DNA from: JAAYJM01 sp964498585 | GTDB taxonomy: Bacteria > Bacteroidota > Ignavibacteria > Kapaibacteriales > UBA2268 | Direction of reading: 5' to 3' | DNA: 38,777 nucleotides | NCBI GenBank assembly: GCA_964498585.1 | Contig: CAZCHH010000034.1 | Location: forward strand, 1-38,777 | In this document: one piece after another, positions 8,377 to 16,226 of the stretch | Layout of the letters: each line of letters opens with the position of its first letter | Numbering within the stretch: the stretch's first letter is position 1 | The notes under the pieces: model-generated | Told to the model about the DNA's origin: nothing | Seen by the model: the letters and a program-made list of their open reading frames with translations, nothing else | Database searches by the model: none | Made by a program: the position numbers and the translations under genes

Positions 8377-9096
8377 TTAATATTCTGAAATTAAACTTCC
8401 AATGTTTTCACCGAGTAATGCCTTTTTTAAATTATCTTTTTCATTAATATTTAAGACAATAATAGGTACTCTATTTTCACGGCAAAGAGTTATGGCAGTC
8501 AAATCCATAACCTTTAAATTTCTTTGAACTACATCAAGATACGAAATAGAATCAAATTTGAATGCTTTTTCATTTTTTTCTGGGTCAGAATCGAAAACGC
8601 CATCAACTCTTGTCCCCTTAATTACTACATCTGCTTCTATTTCTACTGCGCGAAGCACAGCTGCAGTATCAGTCGTAAAATACGGGTAGCCAGTTCCTGC
8701 TCCAAATAAAACGACTCTACCTTTTTCTAAATGCCTTATTGCTCTTCGGCGAATTAGTGGTTCTGCTATTTGCTCCATTTTAATCGCTGTTTGGAGTCGG
8801 GTAGAAACCCCGAGTTCTTCAAGAGCATTTTGGAATGCTATGCAGTTGATTACTGTGGCTAACATTCCCATATTGTCCCCTGCAACTTTATGTATGTTAT
8901 GAGCAGCTGCTTGAATACCCCGAAAGATATTTCCGCCACCAATTACTATTGCTATTTGGACGCCTAAGTCGTGAATTTCTTTTATATCATTTGCAAATGC
9001 TGATAAAACCTCTGGTGCAATTCCAAATTGTTTTTCACCCATAAGTGCTTCACCACTTAATTTTAAAAGTATGCGTTTGTATTTTAATTCTGACAT
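8377..9096 (-). CDS. pyrH: UMP kinase
   Basis: 239 residues of the amino-acid-kinase fold. Phosphorylates UMP to UDP. Seen: KRILLKLSGEALMGEKQFGI at the N-terminus, IGGGNIFRG, NMGMLATVINC, FGAGTGYPYFTTDTAA and the acidic KGTRVDGVFDSDPEKN. It heads the pyrH-frr-purM unit. Only 58 bp separate its start from repeat element copy C, so its promoter must lie in that short stretch or inside the element, or the gene depends on reading through from tsf. Confidence 0.97.
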   Translation of the reverse strand: MSELKYKRILLKLSGEALMGEKQFGIAPEVLSAFANDIKEIHDLGVQIAIVIGGGNIFRGIQAAAHNIHKVAGDNMGMLATVINCIAFQNALEELGVSTRLQTAIKMEQIAEPLIRRRAIRHLEKGRVVLFGAGTGYPYFTTDTAAVLRAVEIEADVVIKGTRVDGVFDSDPEKNEKAFKFDSISYLDVVQRNLKVMDLTAITLCRENRVPIIVLNINEKDNLKKALLGENIGSLISEY

Positions 9097-9154
9097 ATAT
9101 TTTTACTTTATTTGTTAATATTTTCTTTTTTAGCTGTTAGCTGTTGGCTGTCAG

Positions 9155-9437
9155 CAGGGCTGATACGTTCTTTATAATTATTGTTTTTTATAACATTCAG
9201 AAACAATTTTCATTTTTATAAAATTCCGTTAGGAATTTAATATTGGTAGAAAAATAACGAATTGATTGTTGTAACTCCGTAGGAGTTAAATATTTAATAC
9301 ATCTTGATTAATATTCAACTCCTACGGAGTTGTAAAACAAAAATAGATGCAATTTCTACCAATATTTTACTCCTACGGAGTAAAAAGAATAAAATCGTTA
9401 TGAATTCTAACACTTTTTAAAGAACGTATCAGCCCTG
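9155..9437 (+). mobile_element. 283-bp inverted-repeat element, copy C
   Basis: Exactly 283 bp and almost identical to copy A (for example GTTATAACATTCAG for GTTATAACGTTCAG), with both terminal repeats perfect. It separates tsf from pyrH. The right flank is the 93-bp palindrome with its first 13 bases missing, so the element either inserted there with loss of sequence or recombined. No target duplication is visible at this copy. Confidence 0.88.
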
Positions 9438-9517
9438 TCCCTCCTTATTAGGAGGGGAATAAGAACAGTCCTGTGTTTTAGCGTTCCCCTCCTAATAAGG
9501 AGGGGCAGGGGAGGTGT
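9438..9517. repeat. 93-bp long palindrome, copy 3 (left end missing)
   Basis: 80 bp of the element, from CCTCCTTATTAGGAGG to GGGGAGGTGT. The missing 13 bp correspond to the boundary with 283-bp copy C. Beyond it, 9518-9598 matches the complement of 5149-5226. Confidence 0.75.
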
Positions 9518-9660
9518 AAATTTTGTTTTTTTAATACTTATATGTATTTTTATATCCTTCTTTATATGATACACTAACAACAATTAGGAAAGTTGAGTCA
9601 TTAGTTGTTAGTAAAAATACCAATGACTAATAACCAATTACTTATAAGAACGATTTTTAA

Positions 9661-9688
9661 GATGGATTCTGACATTCGTCAGAATGAC
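9661..9688. repeat. GATTCTGACATTCGTCAGAAT hairpin repeat
   Basis: Short perfect hairpin (ATTCTGAC / GTCAGAAT) ending AATGAC. A near copy lies at 38498-38526 and a complement copy at 38375-38404. Loosely related AGCTGTTAGCTGTTGGCTGT-like DNA lies at 9131-9150 and, in part, near 5060. Confidence 0.6.
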
Positions 9689-9724
9689 AGTTAGCCGATA
9701 GCTGAAAGCTAATCTTTATGAAAA

Positions 9725-9762
9725 AAAAACTTTCCGATAGTTTTAATTTTCGGAAAGTTTTT
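9725..9762 (-). terminator. intrinsic terminator downstream of tsf
   Basis: AAAAACTTTCCG pairs with CGGAAAGTTTTT across a 14-base loop. On the minus strand it is followed by a T-run. It lies 28 bp past the tsf stop and should end the rpsB-tsf transcript before pyrH. Confidence 0.8.
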
Positions 9763-9789
9763 GTAATCATAGCATTTTCAAACAGCTAA

Positions 9790-10653
9790 TTAATCTAAAG
9801 ATTCTCCTAAGAAATATCTTCTAAAACTGAGGATTTTTACATCGCTACCCATTTCCTGAGAAATTTCAGCGACTACATCTTTTACAGTTTTAGCAGCATC
9901 TTTAACGAAAGCTTGTTCAACGAGGCATTGGTCCTGATAGAATTTTTCCACTCTACCTTGTGCAATTCTTTCAGCTATTTCTGGCTTTTTACCTTCGTTA
10001 ATAGCAAGTTCTTTATAAATTTCAATTTCTTTTTGTAAATGTTCAGCAGAAACATCTTCTCTTGTAATGTAAGTAGGATTCATAGCGGCAATTTGCATTG
10101 CAATATCATGAATCAAAGTAATTGCTTTCTCATTTGGATTTGAGCAACTTACTTCAACGAGAACAGAAAGTCTGCTACCGGGGTGAATATAATTTGTTAT
10201 ATAACCATTTGTATTTTTGTATTCAAATCTTCTAACAGCAATATTTTCGCTGAATTTAGCAAGAATTTCGTTGTGCATACCCTGGATTGAATCATCGCCT
10301 ACTTTTTGAGCAAAAAGTTCATCAAGAGTATTTACTTTTGTCTTTAATATAGTATTAACAAGAGTATCTGCATAATTTTCAAATTCGGCATTACGGGCAA
10401 CGAAATCGGTTTCGCAATTTAATTCGACAATTGCGGCTTCTGTAGAATTTTCATTAGTTTTTGAAGTAACAATACCTTCGTTAGCAGAGCGGTCAGAGCG
10501 TTTAGCAGCAGAGGCAGCACCTTTTTTGCGGAGTATTTCAATCGCTGCTTTTAAATCGCCATCAGCTTCAACGAGAGCATTTTTGCAATCGCCCATTCCT
10601 GCACCGGTTTTTTCTCTTAATTCCTTTACCAATTGAGGGGTTATTTGTCCCAT
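9790..10653 (-). CDS. tsf: translation elongation factor Ts
   Basis: 287 residues. Nucleotide exchange factor for EF-Tu. Recognised by the N-terminal UBA-like segment TPQLVKELREKTGAGMGDCK, LRKKGAASAAKR, and the core ELNCETDFVARN. The dimerisation and C-terminal parts follow, including GSDVKILSFRRYFLGE at the end. It lies 35 bp after rpsB on the same strand with a GGAAAT site before the ATG. Length and motifs are normal. Confidence 0.97.
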   Translation of the reverse strand: MGQITPQLVKELREKTGAGMGDCKNALVEADGDLKAAIEILRKKGAASAAKRSDRSANEGIVTSKTNENSTEAAIVELNCETDFVARNAEFENYADTLVNTILKTKVNTLDELFAQKVGDDSIQGMHNEILAKFSENIAVRRFEYKNTNGYITNYIHPGSRLSVLVEVSCSNPNEKAITLIHDIAMQIAAMNPTYITREDVSAEHLQKEIEIYKELAINEGKKPEIAERIAQGRVEKFYQDQCLVEQAFVKDAAKTVKDVVAEISQEMGSDVKILSFRRYFLGESLD

Positions 10654-10688
10654 TGTATTTCCTTTATTTATATGATAATATTTTCAGT

Positions 10689-11534
10689 TTATTCAGCAGC
10701 TTCAGCGGTGATGTTTTGGTCTGTATCACGTCTTCCTGCTCTTCTTTCACGGAATTTTCTTTTTACTTTGGACTGGTCATCTGAAGAAGCATCGGATTCT
10801 TTGGAAATTCTATCATCATCGGCAGACATATCAGCCATTGAACGTTTAGCTACTTCTGAACCTTCAAGAACAGCATCAGCCAATATTTTTGTTACTAATT
10901 CAATAGTTTTGTAAGAATCATCATTTGCCGGAATTGGATAATCAATTTCTTCAGGGTCGGTGTTGGTATCAACAATAGCAAAGACTGGAATACCGAGTAT
11001 TTTTGCTTCTTTAACAGCGATGTGTTCTTTCTTTATATCAACAATAAAAAGAGCGCCGGGCAATCGGTTCATTTCTTCAATACCACCAAAGACTTTTCTT
11101 AGACGTTCTTTTTCGCGGGTTAAAAGTAGGCGTTCTTTCTTTGTAATTTTATCGAATGTTCCGTCAACCTCCATTTTATCAATTGAAGTAAGACGTTTAA
11201 TGCTTTTTCTAATAGTCATAAAATTAGTAAGCATACCTCCAAGCCATCTTTCGCAAACGTAGTTCATTTTGCTTCTTATTGCTTGCTGTTCGATTGTTCC
11301 TTTTGCCTGTAGTTTGGTGCCAACGAAAAGGACAATTTTGCCGGTAGAGGCAATGTTATAAAGTGCTTCGCGGGCGATATCAATAAGGACTTGGGTTTTA
11401 CGGAGGTCAATTATATGAATCCCATTTCTTTCCATAAAAATGAATTTTTCCATTTTGGGATTCCATCGGCGCGTGAGATGCCCAAAGTGAGCACCAGATT
11501 CGAGCAACTGCTCAATTTCTGCATAGTGTTGCAT
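10689..11534 (-). CDS. rpsB: 30S ribosomal protein S2
   Basis: 281 residues. S2 core motifs: LLESGAHFGHLTRRWNPKM at the N-terminus, IYERNGIHIIDL-like RNGIHIIDLRKTQ, VGTKLQAKG, ERWLGGMLTNFMTI, LPGALFIVDIKKEHIAVKEA and IPVFAIVDTNTDPEEIDYPI. A charged, low-complexity C-terminal tail of about 45 residues (from about 235, ending NITAEAAE) extends past the conserved core, as in several FCB bacteria. The ATG has a GGAGAAAT site. A 229-bp leader separates it from rpsI. Confidence 0.97.
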   Translation of the reverse strand: MQHYAEIEQLLESGAHFGHLTRRWNPKMEKFIFMERNGIHIIDLRKTQVLIDIAREALYNIASTGKIVLFVGTKLQAKGTIEQQAIRSKMNYVCERWLGGMLTNFMTIRKSIKRLTSIDKMEVDGTFDKITKKERLLLTREKERLRKVFGGIEEMNRLPGALFIVDIKKEHIAVKEAKILGIPVFAIVDTNTDPEEIDYPIPANDDSYKTIELVTKILADAVLEGSEVAKRSMADMSADDDRISKESDASSDDQSKVKRKFRERRAGRRDTDQNITAEAAE

Positions 11535-11693
11535 ATTTCTCCTTTTGTGTTTTTAGTTATATCTTTCATCTTGCTTGCTCAACGCATTCGCCACACACAA
11601 GCAATCCAGATATAACAAGTTATTTAAAATTTTTTTTAATTTTTGTTCTCTTAAAAAGAAAACTATTTTATTTTTCCAAAAAAATTTGGAAAA

Positions 11694-11713
11694 TTGCTGC
11701 CCGAGAGCAGCAA
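11694..11713 (-). terminator. hairpin between rpsI and rpsB
   Basis: TTGCTGC pairs with GCAGCAA around a six-base loop. On the minus strand it is followed by TTTTCC, then a second AT hairpin (TTTTCCAAA / TTTGGAAAA). It is about 50 bp past the rpsI stop and may partly end the rplM-rpsI message or form an rpsB leader structure. The rest of the 229-bp gap has no gene. Confidence 0.45.
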
Positions 11714-11763
11714 GAAAGCACATTCGACAGAAAGCCATTGATTTTGAACCAATGATAACAATA

Positions 11764-12159
11764 TTAACGTTTTGAAAATTGGAAACGTTTTCTTGCTTTC
11801 TTGAGACCGTATTTCTTTCTTTCTACCATTCTGGGGTCGCGAGTTAAAAGTCCTGCATCGCGAAGTGGCTTGCGTAATTGCTCGTCAATTTCAACTAATG
11901 CACGTGCAATACCGAGTTGAATAGCACCGGTTTGACCTGTTTTTCCGCCGCCACGAACGATTATTGATACGTCATAATTACCAAGCATACTGGCAACGTT
12001 CAATGGACGATAAATCATTATGCGATGGGTCTCAACCGGAAAATACTCTTCAAGAGATTTCCTGTTTATTGTGAACTTCCCTTTACCCGGAGCAAGTCTA
12101 ACTTGAGCTACAGAGGTTTTCCTTCTTCCGGTAGCAGAAAAATCTGCTGCTGATTTCAT
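11764..12159 (-). CDS. rpsI: 30S ribosomal protein S9
   Basis: 131 residues. Starts with ATGRRKTSVAQVRLAPGKGK, carries VRGGGKTGQTGAIQLGIARA and ends in the basic tail KKYGLKKARKRFQFSKR, which reaches the P-site tRNA in known ribosomes. The start has an AGGAGTAAT site. It lies 30 bp after rplM, the standard rplM-rpsI pair. Confidence 0.97.
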   Translation of the reverse strand: MKSAADFSATGRRKTSVAQVRLAPGKGKFTINRKSLEEYFPVETHRIMIYRPLNVASMLGNYDVSIIVRGGGKTGQTGAIQLGIARALVEIDEQLRKPLRDAGLLTRDPRMVERKKYGLKKARKRFQFSKR

Positions 12160-12189
12160 TAATTACTCCTAATTCTTATAAAATTTATA

Positions 12190-12642
12190 TCAATTGTATT
12201 TCAATTCTAATGCTTCTGGCTTTTGGGCTGCATGTGGATGCTCATTACCAGCAAATATCTTTAATTTTTTAATGATTTGGCGACCTAATTTATTCTTTGG
12301 TAACATTCCCTTAACAGAATGACGGACAATATAAGTTGGATTTGTTTTTTTCAATTCAACAAAAGATTTGAAACGTCCGCCACCGGGATAGCCGGTATTA
12401 TGGAAATATTCTTTCTGTTCTGTTCGCTTGCCTTGAAGTAATACCTTTTCGGCATTTATAACAATAACAAAATCGCCACAATCAATGTGTGGAGTAAACC
12501 ATGCTTTGTGTTTGCCTCTAAGAATAGTGGCAACCTGGGTGCTTAATCTTCCTACTGTTTGGTCGGCTGCGTCAATTATCCACCACTTTCGTTCTACGTC
12601 TTCTTTTCTTATTGACTTTGTTATTTTTGCTGTTGTTTCCAC
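12190..12642 (-). CDS. rplM: 50S ribosomal protein L13
   Basis: 150 residues. Typical: RKWWIIDAADQTVGRLSTQV, ILRGKHKAWFTPHIDCGDFV, VIVINAEKVLLQGKR, YFHNTGYPGG, VKGMLPKNKLGR and LKIFAGNEHPHAAQKPEAL. First gene of the ribosomal block, with a GGAGAAAT site and a clear promoter 40-70 bp upstream. Confidence 0.97.
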   Translation of the reverse strand: METTAKITKSIRKEDVERKWWIIDAADQTVGRLSTQVATILRGKHKAWFTPHIDCGDFVIVINAEKVLLQGKRTEQKEYFHNTGYPGGGRFKSFVELKKTNPTYIVRHSVKGMLPKNKLGRQIIKKLKIFAGNEHPHAAQKPEALELKYN

Positions 12643-12681
12643 CGATTTCTCCTTTTTTATAATATTTTAATCAAAAGAATA

Positions 12682-12713
12682 CAAAAATACTTACATTTTT
12701 TTTTAAACACAAA
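12682..12713 (-). promoter_or_regulatory. Bacteroidota-type promoter of rplM-rpsI
   Basis: On the minus strand TTTG, a 20-base spacer, then TATTTTTG, matching the Bacteroidota consensus TTTG-N17..23-TAnnTTTG. The -7 box ends about 40 bp before the rplM start codon. Confidence 0.65.
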
Positions 12714-12804
12714 TATTTTTACAAAATTACATAAATTTTTTTTATTTTATTGCATTTAAATTCAAAAAATTGTAAGTTTAAGTTTTTATAATTTTCAGAA
12801 AAAT

Positions 12805-14076
12805 ATGGAAATGAAAAATATATTTGCATTTGTTTGCGTTGTTGTTGTAATTTTTTTTGATTTCCAATTATCCTATTCTCTTTCAACTTCAGACTCCTTG
12901 TTAATTAATGCAAGCAAAGAAGGAAATCTGGAATTAGTTAAAACAGCAATAAAAAATGGAGCGAATCTTGATATCGTTGATGATATTCAATTAAATGGCT
13001 TAATGTATGCCAGTTCAAGAGGTTTTGAAAGTATTGTTGATTTTCTTTTAGAAAAGGGTTCAAATGTAAACTACATTAATAAAAGAAATGAAACTGCATT
13101 AATTTGGGCTGCCTACAAAGGAAATAAAAATATTGCTTTAAAACTCATGAAAAATGGTGCTAAATATGATAAAGATTTTAAAACAAGTTATAAATTTAAT
13201 TATTTAATGGTATTTAGTGCCTGCGGTCTTTTAGATTTAGTTAAAGAATTAGTAGAGCAAGGAGCAGATGTCAATGAAATGGATGTAAATGGAGTAACTC
13301 CTCTATTATTTGCTGTAAGAAAAATGCAGACTCAAGTTGCAGACTACCTAATCAAAAATGGTGCTTTTTATAACAATAAAATATTTGGAGGTAAAATTCC
13401 TTTTCTTTATTCAATTTATCACTATAAGTTATTAGCTTCTTTTATAGTTGACTTGTTGGTTGGTTTCAATGCAAATAATAATTCTTTTGGTAATAATGCT
13501 TTCATTAGTGCTGCTTACGAATGTGAAACTAATCGAATGAGAGTAATGCTTGAATATGGAGTCAATATTAACTCTAAATCGCATACTGGCTATACGGCTC
13601 TTATGCTCGTTTTAATTAAACCTTGCAGATATAATATTGCCAAAGAATTAATTGAAAAAGGAGCAGATATAAATATTGAAAATGACTTTGGGGAGAATGC
13701 TCTAAATAATGCGGTATCTAGAAATAATAAAGAAATCATTAAGTTATTATTATCAAAGAAAATTGAAGTTGATAAAAAGAATAGAAGTGGAACTACAGCA
13801 TTAATGGAAGCAGCCCTATTCGGATTTAATGAAAGTATAGAAGTTTTATTATTGAATAAAGCTGAAATAAATAACCAGGATTTCTCTGGTAATACTCCGT
13901 TAATGTATGCGATTGAATCAGAATATCCTAGTTTATCTACTATTGAGTTATTAATTAATAGTGGTGCTGATATTAATATTGAGAACAAAGAAGGACAAAC
14001 TGCATTGGCATTAGCATATTTAAAAAATAAAAAAGGAATCTATGACTATCTTAAATCCAAAGGAGCAAAAGAGTAA
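12805..14076 (+). CDS. secreted ankyrin-repeat protein
   Basis: 423 residues. A signal peptide (about residues 1-25, ending FQLSYS) is followed by about eleven ankyrin repeats filling the rest, with typical cores such as NGLMYASSRGFESIVDFLLE, NETALIWAAYKGNKNIALKL, GTTALMEAALFGFNESIEVL and GNTPLMYAIE. Some repeats in the middle have lost the TPLH consensus. Ankyrin arrays bind proteins; the partner is not known, and export suggests a periplasmic role. A possible promoter (TTG-N20-TAAGTTTA) lies at 12750-12780. Directly after the stop is a 40-bp RHS-core remnant, so a former link to an RHS or polymorphic-toxin locus is possible (inference). Confidence 0.85.
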   Translation: MEMKNIFAFVCVVVVIFFDFQLSYSLSTSDSLLINASKEGNLELVKTAIKNGANLDIVDDIQLNGLMYASSRGFESIVDFLLEKGSNVNYINKRNETALIWAAYKGNKNIALKLMKNGAKYDKDFKTSYKFNYLMVFSACGLLDLVKELVEQGADVNEMDVNGVTPLLFAVRKMQTQVADYLIKNGAFYNNKIFGGKIPFLYSIYHYKLLASFIVDLLVGFNANNNSFGNNAFISAAYECETNRMRVMLEYGVNINSKSHTGYTALMLVLIKPCRYNIAKELIEKGADINIENDFGENALNNAVSRNNKEIIKLLLSKKIEVDKKNRSGTTALMEAALFGFNESIEVLLLNKAEINNQDFSGNTPLMYAIESEYPSLSTIELLINSGADINIENKEGQTALALAYLKNKKGIYDYLKSKGAKE

Positions 14077-14081
14077 ATCCG

Positions 14082-14121
14082 CTTCGGCTTTCGCCCTTAT
14101 GGAACTGGACGACTAAGTAAA
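14082..14121 (+). pseudogene. RHS-core remnant 1
   Basis: CTTCGGCT at the start and TATGGA...GGACGAC.AAGTAAA at the end align with the second remnant at 15029-15067, with one indel and a few substitutions. One frame reads M-E-L-D-D-stop-V-K where the other remnant reads M-E-R-D-D-E-V-N. It starts five bases after the ankyrin stop and is more GC-rich than its surroundings. Confidence 0.5.
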
Positions 14122-14137
14122 AAATTTCTCATTTTCA

Positions 14138-14173
14138 AACTTACCAGGTTTAGCTGAGCTTGGTAAGTTTTTT
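14138..14173 (+). terminator. intrinsic terminator after the ankyrin gene
   Basis: AACTTACCA pairs with TGGTAAGTT over a 14-base loop, then six T. The stem can be extended by TTTTCAA / TTTGAAAA on the outside, at the cost of the T-run. Confidence 0.75.
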
Positions 14174-14259
14174 GTTTGAAAATATATCACAATATTTCGA
14201 AATAATTTCCATTGTATTTCAAGAAGTATATTTTAAATGCAAGCAATTAGAAAATTTAT

Positions 14260-14267
14260 TATATTTG
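14260..14267 (+). promoter_or_regulatory. candidate -7 box of the PIN toxin-antitoxin pair
   Basis: TATATTTG matches TAnnTTTG 32 bp before the antitoxin start. No convincing TTTG box lies 17-23 bases upstream, so this is a partial match only. Confidence 0.35.
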
Positions 14268-14299
14268 TAAAGTAAATAAAATTTGTAAGAGGGTATAAT

Positions 14300-14521
14300 A
14301 TGTCTTCAATTAGTTTAAACATAGATAATGAAGCTGCTTATATTTTTAATAATTATTCAAATGAAAAAAAAGAATTATTAACATCTTTTGTTGAATCCTT
14401 ACTAAAACAAAACATCAAAAATACAACAGAAGAGCACATAAGCAGCATTTTAAATGCAAGTAGGATAGCTAAGCAAAAGGGTTTAACAGAAGAACTTTTA
14501 ATGGAAATTGTTAATGAATAA
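14300..14521 (+). CDS. probable antitoxin of the PIN pair
   Basis: 73 residues, acidic and mostly helical. It ends two bases before the PIN-toxin start codon, the usual antitoxin-toxin order and spacing. The N-terminal part (SSISLNIDNEAAYIFNNYSN) resembles the short, strand-led start of ribbon-helix-helix or Phd-like antitoxins, but no family signature is certain. The C-terminal part (KQKGLTEELLMEIVNE) matches the tail often seen in antitoxins paired with TIGR00305-type PIN toxins. Function rests mainly on position. Confidence 0.65.
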   Translation: MSSISLNIDNEAAYIFNNYSNEKKELLTSFVESLLKQNIKNTTEEHISSILNASRIAKQKGLTEELLMEIVNE

Positions 14522-14523
14522 TT

Positions 14524-14925
14524 ATGCGAATCGTTTTAGATACAAATGTAATAATAAGTGCCTTTTTAATATTTAATTCAAAGGCGCAACAGGCGTATAT
14601 TAAAGCTCTGAAAAATGCTCAAATACTATATTCTATTGACACTTTAAATGAAATATTTGATGTTATAAAACGGGAAAAGTTTAATAAATATCTTCCTTTG
14701 AAAGACAGAATTAAATTGCTTATTCAATTTATTGATATATCAGAAGAAATTCAAATTACAGCAAATATTGAAGAATGTAGAGATATAAAAGATAACAAAA
14801 TCCTTGAATTAGCTGAATCTGGGAATGCTGACTTAATTATCACTGGCGATAATGATTTATTGGTTTTAAATGGAAAATTTAGATTTAGCATTATGACTTT
14901 AGACGAGTTTTTCGAAAAGTATTAA
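14524..14925 (+). CDS. PIN-domain toxin (TIGR00305-like ribonuclease)
   Basis: 133 residues, one PIN domain. The acidic metal-binding set is in place: D6 in MRIVLDTNVI, E43 in LNEIFDV, D87 and D90 in CRDIKDNKILELA, and D109 in LIITGDNDLL. That is complete, so it is probably an active Mg-dependent RNase whose activity is held by the preceding small protein. It ends about 17 bp before the second RHS-core remnant begins to be readable. The pair therefore sits exactly between the two remnants. Confidence 0.85.
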   Translation: MRIVLDTNVIISAFLIFNSKAQQAYIKALKNAQILYSIDTLNEIFDVIKREKFNKYLPLKDRIKLLIQFIDISEEIQITANIEECRDIKDNKILELAESGNADLIITGDNDLLVLNGKFRFSIMTLDEFFEKY

Positions 14926-14941
14926 AAAAATAATCAGCACT

Positions 14942-15065
14942 GGATTTTCTTTGGGTAGCATAGAAACGTTTAACTACTACCCGTTTGGAATGCTGGAGCC
15001 GACTACGCCAAGCTACAGCAGCTACAGCTTCGGCTACAATGGTATGGAGCGGGACGACGAAGTAA
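14942..15065 (+). pseudogene. RHS-core remnant 2
   Basis: Frame 2 reads NYYPFGMLEPTTP, then SFGYNGMERDDEVN, the signature of the RHS repeat-associated core just before the variable C-terminal region. There is no start codon, no upstream RHS repeats, and nothing of the following YDFGARMYDPRLGRW-type motif. The stretch 14981-15060 is clearly more GC-rich than neighbouring DNA and uses GAG, GGC, TAC and AGC codons, so it came from a different source. The DUF1016 start codon lies at its very end. Confidence 0.75.
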
Positions 15066-16226
15066 ATGAAAGCAAAAATAAATATGAAAGATGTTTTAAA
15101 AGCAAATAGTGAATACAACTTATTATTATCTGATTTAAAACAAAAGATAATTAATGCACAAATCAAAGCTTCCGTTAGAGTTAATTCGGAACTTATCCTG
15201 ATGTATTGGGAACTTGGCGAATCAATCGTCAGGAAACAATCCCAAACAACTTGGGGTGATGGATTGATAGTGCAATTGAGTAAGGATTTGATGGCAGAAT
15301 TTCCTGATATGAAAGGATTTTCTGAAAGAAATTTAAAGTATATAAGGCAGTGGTTTAAATTTTATAACCAAGACATTAAAATTGGGCAACAAGTTGTTGC
15401 CCAAATTCCAAAGGAACTCCAACAGAAGTTTGATACTAAAATTAGGCAACAAGTTGTTGCCCAAAATAAATTAGGATTCATTGACATTTTATCTTTAGTT
15501 CCATGGGGACATCACATTCAGATAATATCCACGTGTCAAGACCTGGACTCAGCTTTATTCTATATATTAAATACTATTGAAAATAGCTGGTCTCGTAGTG
15601 TATTAGTTCATCAAATCGAATCAAAACTTTTTGAGAGACAGGGAAAATCAATTAACAATTTTGAAATAACCTTGCCAAAACCAGAATCAGAACTTGCAAA
15701 TGAATTATTAAAAAATCCTTATTCGTTCGAGTTCTTAAATTTGACTAAAGAAATAAAAGAAAACGATTTGCAAAATGCACTTTTGGATAATATTACAAAG
15801 TTTTTATTAGAACTTGGCTATGGATTTGCATTTGTCGGCAAACAAAAACTTTTAACGATTGGCGGCTCTGATTTTTATGTAGATTTAGTCTTTTATCATA
15901 CAAAACTTCATTGCTATTTTATAGTTGAATTGAAAATTGATGAATTTAAACCAGAGTATTCTGGTAAACTTAATTTTTATTTAAACGCATTTAATGGAGA
16001 AATAAAATCGTCTAAAGACAGTCCTACAATAGGTTTGCTCTTGTGTAGGAAAGCAAATAAATTAATAGCAGAGTATTCTTTGAAAAAAATCAATAATCCC
16101 ATAGGAATTAGTGAATATATTTTAAATGATGAATTGCCTGAAGAATTGCTCAAAGAATTGCCAAGTATTGAAGAAATTGAAAGAGAATTAGAAGTAAATA
16201 TAAATTCATTAAATCTAATAAAGTGA
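15066..16226 (+). CDS. DUF1016 (YhcG-like) PD-(D/E)XK nuclease
   Basis: 386 residues. N-terminal DUF1016_N part (about 15-150) with MYWELGESIV, GFSERNLKYIRQWF and VPWGHH. C-terminal PD-(D/E)XK nuclease (about 235-365): D273 in SDFYVDLVFYH and E288-x-K290 in YFIVELKI, so the catalytic set is present. Family members occur beside restriction and defence genes; the DNA or RNA target is unknown. Odd point: residues 103-122 and 123-142 are a 20-residue tandem duplication (KIGQQVVAQ / KIRQQVVAQ). The ATG at 15066 has no ribosome site because its upstream DNA is an RHS remnant; ATG 15084 is an alternative start. Confidence 0.85.
   Translation: MKAKINMKDVLKANSEYNLLLSDLKQKIINAQIKASVRVNSELILMYWELGESIVRKQSQTTWGDGLIVQLSKDLMAEFPDMKGFSERNLKYIRQWFKFYNQDIKIGQQVVAQIPKELQQKFDTKIRQQVVAQNKLGFIDILSLVPWGHHIQIISTCQDLDSALFYILNTIENSWSRSVLVHQIESKLFERQGKSINNFEITLPKPESELANELLKNPYSFEFLNLTKEIKENDLQNALLDNITKFLLELGYGFAFVGKQKLLTIGGSDFYVDLVFYHTKLHCYFIVELKIDEFKPEYSGKLNFYLNAFNGEIKSSKDSPTIGLLLCRKANKLIAEYSLKKINNPIGISEYILNDELPEELLKELPSIEEIERELEVNINSLNLIK
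15382..15464. repeat. 60-bp in-frame tandem duplication with internal palindromes
   Basis: TTGGGCAACAAGTTGTTGCC (23-bp palindrome at 15382-15404) recurs as a one-base variant at 15442-15464, exactly 60 bp apart. The repeat keeps the reading frame and gives the two QQVVAQ segments in the nuclease. Confidence 0.75.

Noticed and set aside
10633..11262. Plus-strand frames across tsf and rpsB
   Set aside because: Antisense to highly conserved translation genes; no start signals or domains.
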